NCBI GenBank assembly: GCA_037501455.1
Contig: CM074860.1
Span: 39,132,501 to 39,196,500 of the forward strand
From: Lantana camara
Taxonomy: Eukaryota; Streptophyta; Magnoliopsida; Lamiales; Verbenaceae
Direction: 5' to 3'
Length of the DNA: 64,000 nt
The stretch's first letter is position 1; each line of letters begins with the position of its first letter. The notes beneath the pieces are model-generated. The model saw only the letters and a list, made by a program, of their open reading frames with translations. It had not been told where the DNA came from and did no database searches. A program made the position numbers and the translations under genes. Of this stretch, positions 56,402 through 64,000 are shown one piece after another.

Positions 56402-57448
56402 GGTGTCACGGCCGCGACCTGCTACTCCTGCTGCTACTAGGTGTGTTTATTTTGTTGCTTCTTTCGTGTAATGCATGCTCTTCTTGCTTCGTTTACACCT
56501 CTTATACGTTGTTAACTCCTTATATTATATGTTATGTGATTCGTTGTTAATTTATTGCGTGACTTCGTTGATTTTATACGAGTTGTGGCTTGAAATAAAT
56601 TTGTATGACCTAACTGCTTCCTTGCTTGCATGCATGCGTCGTGACTTTGTTTAATTATCTCGTATGATGTTTCCTTACTTTCTTTATGACTTGTGTGCAT
56701 TGTTAACATGTTAATTTATGTGTTATGATCATTGTGCTAAGTTTATGGATTTATTTGACGTGAAATATGCATGATATGAACATATATGCCCTAAGTGTTA
56801 CCTTTTGTTGTTTCATTTGCATCACTTGCATTCATATGCACTCTCCGAGCATTTAAGTGGTTCATTTTGAGTCTAAGTATGCCTTGTAATGTTTGTCTTG
56901 TTGTTCAGAGGAGTATCCCGTTGGTGACGAGGTCACTCCGTAGGCGTTGATTTTGTTCTTTTTGCCCGGTTCATCGGTGTAAGGCGAGGTTAGGTTATAG
57001 TTAAACCCTAATGAAATGTGCTCGATATGTATGCTTATGGATATAAGCCTTATGTATACGTAATAAGTGCGAGATAAGAATATGCATGATATGTTATAGG
57101 TATGTATATGATATGTTAATATGGTTACGGATATGTTATGAGTACGTTATGAATATGAATATGCTACGGTTATGATCTTGATGTGAATATTAACATGGGT
57201 ATGATATAAATACATTAGGGATATAAATCCGCTATGCGTAGGAATATGTTAAGAATCCGATAGGAATATGTTATAAGTATGAATATGTTAAGAATCCGAT
57301 AGGAATATGTTATAAGTATGAATATGCTATGGAAATGAATATGCTACAGATATGGATATGCTATATATATGGTATGTTATGAATATAAATACGATCTCGG
57401 TATGAATATGAATCCGGTAAGCTATGACTATGAATCTACTATGGATAT
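56402..57448 (+). mobile_element. 3' LTR of the gag-only element, part 2
   Basis: Continues 43554-44845. It parallels 30965-31755 from TTTAATTATCTCGTATGATG onward, with an acceptor-like TTGTCTTGTTGTTCAG (ending 56908) then AGGAGTATCCCGTTGGTGACG. It ends at 57448, where another LTR (TGTGACGCCCCG) is inserted; the rest of the LTR is not found in the window. Confidence 0.8.
57065..57440 (+). repeat. degenerate TATGAATATG tandem tract
   Basis: Partner of 31395-31750, in the second LTR copy, with one internal duplication of about 39 bp (57240-57278 and 57279-57317). Confidence 0.8.
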
Positions 57449-58223
57449 TGTGACGCCCCGTTTCTCGATCAAGGTAAGTTTTGGTGCATGAGTGAACGAT
57501 TTACTTTCTTTGCATGAATTATGTGAAATTATGCCTTAATTGATAACCGTTTTGTGTTTATGTGAGATATATAATTTGCATGTTATATGTGGCTTCTTGA
57601 TATGTTAATTACATGCTCGTATTGTTCTTGTTAAGCTTTGAAAGCATGTTTTATGATTTGATCGAAACAATGTGCTTATTTAGACATTAACACATAATTT
57701 ACGGACCAGTTGATAAATTTATATTTTTAAGCCTGGAACTGGTTAGAACTTAATGAAATTGGATATATAATTCGATCATGAGTTCGTGGGTTCTTGACTC
57801 GCTCAATTTGGAGTTCGGATGAAGAAGTTATGGCCATTTTACAAAAAGTCAACTTTTTTTAAGCCCCAATTGTTGACCTGCGACCCAATTTCGAAGTTAA
57901 CCCAATTTGAGACCCAATTTCACTTTTAACCCGCTCCAATTGACACGGTTTGTAACCCTAATAGCTGACCCAATTTACTAAATCAGATTTTAACATTCTC
58001 AAACCATATTACGTTATTTTGCAAGATTCAAACCCTCACGTTTCTCTCAAGACCATTCATATTCACTCAAGAACACTCCAAGCCATCTTCAAGAGACAAG
58101 ATTGGGGATTGAAACTAGAGATTCAAGGTTGAAGAACGAGTTATTCTCTTCGATTATCAGCTCTTAAGGTAAGAAATGTTTGAGTTTGAATATGGGTCTT
58201 CTTCTTTGAACTTGAAGCTTGAA
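57449..58223 (+). mobile_element. 5' part of a gypsy LTR
   Basis: Starts TGTGACGCCCCGTTTCTCG with the early-LTR features (long U3-like AT-rich text, CAAGAACACTCCAAG-type leader, donor-like AAG then GTAAGAAAT with GT at 58169). It is interrupted at 58224 by a minus-oriented LTR. The remainder is not identified. Confidence 0.7.
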
Positions 58224-58921
58224 TGTAGCACCCCAACCGGAAGGCGCCACATCCCCCGCACTATGAGCCTGATCCACCCATGAAATGGAAAGTCAATACG
58301 TGAACCTAGCTCACAGCGAACGGGGACCCACTCACTCCATAGGCTACGCGGGAACTAAACTTTCGCAACCGCATAGAACAATCCAATAAGATAAAAGTAA
58401 TTACGGAAGTGGGACATTTATTCCAAGAGTATATCAATCATAGAGACGGGTTCCGCTAGCATAGGCACCTAGTCCCGAAATTTCAACAAAAACGTAAATC
58501 ATAAAACATCAATTACGGATTCATAATAGTAGTAAGAATCAATACAACTCTTACATTCATCAACTTAAACAAATCATGGTATAATATGCATATGAAGCGA
58601 CTCTGACTTGACCGAAAGACTTAGCAGACTTGACTTCCCGCCTAGCACTCCAAACCTATAAGAAAACTGAAAACAAATCGGGTTCAGTCTATAGGAGACT
58701 GGTGGGTATAAAACAGGGTTTAATATTATAATATTACAAGAATTTAAACACCCACGCATGCAAGTTATAATCCCGTGCGACGTTTTTAGAATATTTCCCA
58801 AGTGGGTGAAAACAAAATAAAACAACACTCGGGATTACAACAATCAATTTGATTCAATCATTCAATTGGTCATAACGTGAGCCCGGCGAGGGGGGGTAAA
58901 ATCTCCAACCTACACCTCATG
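58224..58921 (-). mobile_element. gypsy LTR in minus orientation, part 1
   Basis: Begins TGTAGCACCCCAACCGG, then CCACATCCCCCGCACTATG, AGCGAACGGGG and CCGCCTAGCAC: the terminal module read backwards. It is related to family A at 39377-40020 but clearly diverged. It is cut at 58921 by an LTR start (TGTAACGCCCC) and seems to resume at about 61617. Confidence 0.7.
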
Positions 58922-59155
58922 TGTAACGCCCCAATCTTTCAATTATATAATATGTGACATAATGTGAAATAATTGCCAATTATGACATAATTGTTTAATT
59001 GCCTAATTGTCCTTAAGTGATCACCTTTCTTAATTGAGGACCTAATTGCATGAAATAATTTTGGACTTAATTGATCATTATCCATGAGTGTGAACTTAAT
59101 GGCATTACTAATGGAATTGGAGGGATTAAATTGCAATTGATGCTTAACCATATAA
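58922..59155 (+). mobile_element. LTR start fragment, 234 bp
   Basis: TGTAACGCCCCAATCTTTCAA followed by typical early-LTR text (GGACCTAATTGCATG, GGACTTAATTGATCAT). It is interrupted by the solo LTR 59156-61611. I could not find its continuation on the other side. Confidence 0.5.
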
Positions 59156-60091
59156 TGTAACGCCCCAATTTCTGGCTTTCCAGGTACGCGTGACACGTGT
59201 GAATTTTTCAAGAGCTAGGATTATTTTTAATCCTTTTGTTTATTAGATTTCTACATTTTATGATAAATTATATAAATTATATTTCAATATGATTATGTGA
59301 AATATGTATCAATTTGTTACACGAATTATTTGCCAAAAATGATTTAATTGTTTAATTGCCTTTGATTGATCGTTATCTTAAATGTGAGGACCAAATTGCA
59401 TGAAAGCATTAGGGGATTAAATTGACCAATTTCCAAACTTGGCATACCTAATTGCATAGATTACTAACCTTGGAGGATTTAATAGCAAATAATACATTTC
59501 ATCAACTTTGAGGAGATATATCACGGTATATCTCTTCCATCTTCCATTTCATTCCATATCCATCATATACACACCTCCATACTTGCTTCCTTCTACCGAG
59601 CCAACCATCAAAAGGAGGAAGAATAGGTTTCATCCATTTCAAGCTAAAATTTTGGAGCAATTAGGAAACTTGGAGCATCACCATCATCATCTCAACTTCA
59701 TCTTCATCTTCTAATTTCTTTGAAGGTAGAGATGGAAGCATATATGATTCTTAAAATTTATATACAAAGCTAGGGTTATGATTTCCATGTAATAGCTTGT
59801 TTATGTGATGCTAGGAGCATGATTCTAAGCTTTAGAATTGAATTGATGTATGAAATCTTGAGAAATATAGGATTATGTGGTGAATTCATATGTGAGCTAA
59901 AGTGATGATTTGGGATGATCAAGCATGAAACAAGTGTTTTTATTAGGTTTTATTGCACTATAAGCATGTATGTATATTTCCTTTCCTGAATAATAACATA
60001 TGAGATAGAATTATAAGTGTTTATGAAGCTTGGTTGGTGAATTCGTGCCTCCCTTGTTCTTCGTCCCCTGCTTCTGCATCTTCTGTAAAAC

Positions 60092-60291
60092 GGGAACGAC
60101 CCTTCTCGTTCCCTTTGTAAATAGGGAACGGCCGTTCCCATTGATTTGAATAATGTGCAGGTGGCGAGAAGGGGAACGACCGTTCCCACTTTGTCTCACA
60201 GACGGGAATGACCGCTCCCATCTTCGGGAGTAGCTTCGGGAGTGGGGAACGGCCCTTCCCATTTTGAACTAGGGCCGGAACGGCCATTCCC
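60092..60291. repeat. six-copy GGGAACGGCCGTTCCC cluster
   Basis: Copies at 60092, 60124, 60172, 60204, 60245 and 60276, about 940-1,135 nt from the LTR start. Spacing follows the inverted cluster at 5533-5734 copy by copy, so the cluster predates the separation of the two LTRs. Confidence 0.93.
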
Positions 60292-60531
60292 AGACCCCTG
60301 GAGAGACAAAAAGTTTCTGCATAAACTTGGCATTTCCAACTCTTTCTTTAATCATCTAAATGACCCAAACATGATCTCATATGATCAATTACATGCAATA
60401 AAATGATTATATTATGCTACATTGTTCTTCCCACGGTTTCTCGGCATGTGAAATGTAGGCCAGATAGGTATATATATACCTATTTATCACTAATCATTTC
60501 CAAGCTCTCAAGTGTTTAGCAAGCAGGTCAT

Positions 60532-60664
60532 GATCGTGCAAAGTAATGCGTGTACCGTGATTTAATCGTTCAAGTGATTTCAAGCAAATTAGGCTCATGC
60601 AACGCAATGCGTGTAGTTTGATTGGTATCACGTTCATGCAAAGCAATGCGTGCAATGTGATTAA
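60532..60664 (+). repeat. imperfect TCATGCAAAGCAATGCGTG repeats
   Basis: Three diverged copies of a unit with TCATGCAAAGCAATGCGTG then TGTGATT (near 60536, 60596 and 60632), just ahead of the 91-bp array. Confidence 0.75.
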
Positions 60665-60675
60665 TGCCAGGACCG

Positions 60676-61032
60676 GGATGACCCCTGAATCCATCCGAAA
60701 ACTGGTGGAGGAAGGAATCCCGCCCGTAGGATTCATAAATCCTGACGTGCGTAGCATGTATGAACAGGATGACCCCTGAATCCATCCGAAAACTGGTGGA
60801 GGAAGGAATCCCGCACGTAGGATTCATAAATCCTAACGTGCGTAGCATGTATGAACGGGATGACCCCTGAACCCATTCGGAAACTAGTGGAGGAAGGAAT
60901 CCCGCATGTAGGATTCATAAATCCTGACGTGCGTAGCATGTATGAACAGGATGACCCCTGAATCCATCCGGAAACTGGTGGAGCAAGGAATCCCGCACGT
61001 AGGATTCATAAATCCTGACGTGCATAGCATGA
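60676..61032 (+). repeat. 91-bp minisatellite, four copies
   Basis: Units begin GGATGACCCCTGAAYCCAT at 60676, 60767, 60858 and 60949, exactly 91 bp apart; the last is slightly short. Copies differ by a few bases. A single related segment (GGGATGACCCCTAAACCCCC) is at 26667 in the family-A LTR, so the array is an expansion of a normal LTR module. Confidence 0.93.
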
Positions 61033-61616
61033 AGGTGTATCGTGTTATCGTGACTGGTGAAGGCTCGCTACCTTCCCATTATTGTGTTATCGTGTTCTCG
61101 TGATTCGAGTGATGGAGGGAAATGTAGTGATAGAGTGATTGGAGTGATGAGTGATTGGGGGTTGGTGTGACTAGGGTGGTGGTGTTTAATGGAGTGATGT
61201 GGTTATTCGTAAAATCGATATACATGCAATGTTCTTGCATGTACAACTCTAGATGGGAACCAAGCTGCGTCGAGTCCTTGCATTCGAGCCCGCGAGGTGT
61301 ATTTACTTATTTGTTTATCATTTCCAAGGAATTATTGTCCAGATTACATGTTATGTATTTTAGGAGATGATAATGTATTGATATGTAAACTCCGAGTATG
61401 ATTTACTTGATAAATGATAGATAATATCGCATGCTTTAATTTATTTAGTATGCATTATGGTTATTGATTACAAATTTGTCCCACCTTGCTTCTCGTGTTA
61501 TCTTATTGTCACCCGTTCGCTATAGGTTGAATCATGTACGGGCATTTCATTTCGTATGTGGAGCGGCCTATGGTGCGGGGGTGTGGCATCCTTACATGTT
61601 GAGGTGCTACATATAA

Positions 61617-62013
61617 TATCTAGCATATATCACTTTATTGCATACAAAAATATACACACATGATCCCTCCTCTCTCTCCGGTGATGGTGGGATTGCAAGG
61701 CCCCACCACCCAATCAGTTTGAGCATCAGGAACATGACTCCTATGCCCGGAACTCCTTCCCCCCCTAATCTCCTAGGGGGTTCAGGGGTCATCCCAATTT
61801 GGTGAGGATAGCGCTCGAGTTACCCGTCAGCCCATGCTTTCCCGGTTGGCTCAAGCCACTACCCTCGGGCCCACAGTGCAGTACAGTTTACTCGCCAAAA
61901 CAGTCAATCAATCAATCAATCGGTAATTCAGTTGAAAATCAATAAGGTTTTGGAAAATTATAGATATATACATATAAATTTTGGAAGACAATCACGCTAA
62001 AGGTTTTATCTAG
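61617..62013 (-). mobile_element. gypsy LTR in minus orientation, part 2
   Basis: Matches the family-A segment 40110-40470 (GGTGATGGTGGGATTGCAAGG, CTCCTAGGGGGTTCAGGGG, GTTACCCGTCAGCCCATGC) and so probably continues 58224-58921. It ends near 62013, where LARD-like sequence starts. Confidence 0.65.
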
Positions 62014-64000
62014 TTGGGGTATTTTCTAGATCCAAGCTAAATTGTCGTGATGTGGGGTCACGTTGAAAGTCATGAAGCAACAAATGAGAACGATAAAGAA
62101 AGGCAAAGAATTTCTGGGTGGATTTCAGGCGATCAAGTATAAACAATTGGAAAAGGGAGTTCAATTAATTATTCGAACTCCTAACGAGTAAACCAAGGAA
62201 GTTTCGATCAAAGTGACAACCATGAAGAAGACTCGGGCAGCAATTGGAGAGTGATTATTAAAGAAAAGGCAAGATGCTAATTCCATGAGCGTAGAAGGCT
62301 TCAGGTTCAAGAAATTGTAATTCCAAGCCGTGGACATGTTCAAGTGGATGTTAGATAATTTTGAAGATTAAAAGACCGTGGGAAAAACAAGAAATGATCA
62401 ACAGTTCGAGACAAGCTTATAATTCAACAAACAAGGAATGAGGTGCCGAGATAAAGCTTCTCATTGCTACGGTGACAGGTTTAATGCATCCATAAGCACG
62501 TGTATCATTCACCGCTTTACATTATCTAAATTTTCTATTTATATGTACTTCTTTAATTGACATACTTGCTCAAACCTGCTGCATTATTAATTATTTGAAA
62601 ACATATTACGTGCATTGGCATTCTTAACTGACATGCATTATCTAGTGTTTATTTGATAGGAATCTCCTTTGCTTCCCCCTCAAGCATTACTCTGACTGAG
62701 TCTCATATGAATCATGAAGAGAAGAAATATTTGGGTTGCAAATCGTGAATCAAAAAGGGAAAAGAAATACCGAGAATTGGAAGGTGGAACCGGAGAATGG
62801 AACGAGAGAAGTAAGTGGCTATCCCTATCTATCATTTTAAGGCAGTTGTGAGTGATATCACCTGGCACGTGGAACAACTAGAATCATTTAAACCAAGGAT
62901 GCAAAAATGATGAAATTTAGGATTTGTGATCCGCGAGGCAGTGCAATAAATTGAAGGAATTAAGATAGAAAATTTTTAAGGGGGACAGTGCGACTACTCA
63001 TAAATTTAAATTTACCGTAATGTTGAAAGGAAGTTACTTTTCGTGGTAACAATGGAAATACAAGCCATGACAGACGTGAAAGACCTAAAGATAGTGACAG
63101 AAAAAGAATGAGACGCCTTTGTCAGCTTAAACCTTTAAAGTGGAAGTCAAGCTACTACACTTGGGTTGAAGATCTTCATCAGGCATCGAAGAGAGTGGTT
63201 CGAATCGAGGCCCATAAAATCAATGAGTTAAGAATTAAAGTTTTCAAATACCATACCATATTATCTTACATTATACAATTCATAAGTACGTAATTCTGAC
63301 ATCGAAGATAATGGTATTATCAGGGAACTTGTGATGGATGCCTTTGTTAGATATGATAAGAGGAATTTTAATTAAGCTAACCTCCTTGAAAACGATGTCA
63401 ACGACTCCTAGTTAATCAAGTCTCAACAAGAATTAAAACCAGTTGAAGTCAATGAATGGAGTTGGATTAGGAACTGAAGATTTGGTCGATATCAGATTTT
63501 CCCAACTATTCAGGAAAGGAAAAATTATACTTTCCACTAAACTTTTGAATATCATTAAACAACCCCGGTGCTGTGTAGGTGGTATACTCTTGTATGGCTA
63601 GAGATTATAGAGTGAATCTAGTACAGGGATGAATATTCCGAAAGTATGAAGGATAAACTAGTACTCGGTTAACTGAAGAAGATAACGGTGAGTAAGGATC
63701 CGAATGGAATCGAGAATAGGGTCGACCAAGGGTCTGACTTTCTCATTCGAGTATATACTAAAGATATGAAAGACAAGTTGGAAGTCAAGCCAGCTAGAGA
63801 TCAGATTATCTAAACTATGGAACTAAGTTACAACATCATTTCCATTATTACGGTGAACAGTACACTAATCATTCATAGCATAAGCATACATGCATTGTTT
63901 ATTTAATTAATTCTTGCTATTATTTGATGTACATGTTAAACTGTAATCTGTGATGATTGATGTAATTTCTTAAACAAGTTATTATGATGTATATATGTGG
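62014..64000 (+). mobile_element. LARD-like internal region, plus strand, truncated
   Basis: About 62014-62500 is homologous to the reverse complement of 50650-51110 in the LARD interior, from GTTGGGGTATTT onward. The remainder (62500-64000) is AT-rich with no gene: the only longer frame (63108-63293) has no motif and no family resemblance. No hairpin array is seen at the place expected from the LARD. The element has lost its left end and runs out of the window. Confidence 0.6.

Larger units (their letters stand above)
59156..61611 (+). mobile_element. solo LTR, 2,456 bp
   Basis: TGTAACGCCCCAATTTCTGG to GAGGTGCTACA, with perfect target-site duplication TATAA (59151-59155 and 61612-61616). 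Same family as 4339-6551. It contains the palindrome cluster 60092-60291, a 91-bp minisatellite and a donor-like GAAG then GTAGAG (GT at 59726). The (TC)CATCACTCC-type tract and the terminal module are present. Confidence 0.92.

Noticed and set aside
62014..64000. Host gene at the right edge
   Set aside because: Only short frames without motifs, and the left quarter matches the LARD interior.

Overview
This 64 kb window reads as intergenic heterochromatin of a seed plant with a repeat-rich genome; the species cannot be told from it. I find no host gene, tRNA, rRNA or CRISPR locus. Nearly every base belongs to LTR retrotransposons, mostly Ty3/gypsy, nested inside one another. The plant assignment rests on a Tat-type element with two RNase H domains, a Tekay/Del-type chromovirus with a C-terminal chromodomain, initiator-Met-tRNA primer sites, a short TRIM-like LTR, and very AT-rich long LTRs.

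Layout. 1-11071: a minus-strand non-autonomous gypsy element (5' LTR 7427-11071, gag remnant 4184-7115, left part outside the window), hit by two solo LTRs (1026-4178, TSD CTCAT; 4339-6551, TSD CGGTG/CAGTG) of which the second lies inside a gag zinc knuckle. 11072-14287: N-terminal remnant of another minus-strand ORF and a truncated LTR. 14288-21916: plus-strand Tat element with 5' LTR, tRNA primer site, gag, protease, RT, two RNases H and integrase, broken by in-frame TGA codons, two frame disruptions and a deletion; its 3' LTR is missing. 21917-27522: a chimera of two LTR families, a scrambled pol fragment and a complete plus-strand LTR. 27523-30964: LTR pieces and a 197-bp TRIM-like LTR. 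30965-57448: a plus-strand gag-only gypsy element whose 5' LTR received a structurally complete 9,981-bp chromovirus (31971-41951, minus strand, TSD CTTAA), and whose 3' LTR received a TGTTGG-type solo LTR (44846-56396), which in turn received a 9,404-bp non-coding element, a LARD (46052-55455, minus strand, TSD ATAAA). 57449-64000: further nested LTRs, a solo LTR (59156-61611, TSD TATAA) and a second, diverged LARD-like internal region.

No element here looks able to move by itself: the chromovirus has intact ends but three in-frame TAG codons and one frameshift, and the Tat element lacks its 3' end and has a Glu in the second Asp position of the RT YVDD motif. Such copies could move only with proteins supplied by a relative.

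The most unusual signals are structural. (1) The LARD interior carries about a dozen head-to-tail hairpins at 49836-50204 whose stems differ from unit to unit yet stay self-complementary around a nearly constant 8-nt loop. (2) Several LTRs carry a cluster of short palindromes about 1 kb from the LTR start; one group of related LTRs uses six copies of GGGAACGGCCGTTCCC, and other families have different palindromes in the same place, inside what looks like an LTR intron. (3) The pol fragment at 24299-24936 alternates between two distant parts of pol, joined at short shared sequences, as expected from template switching.
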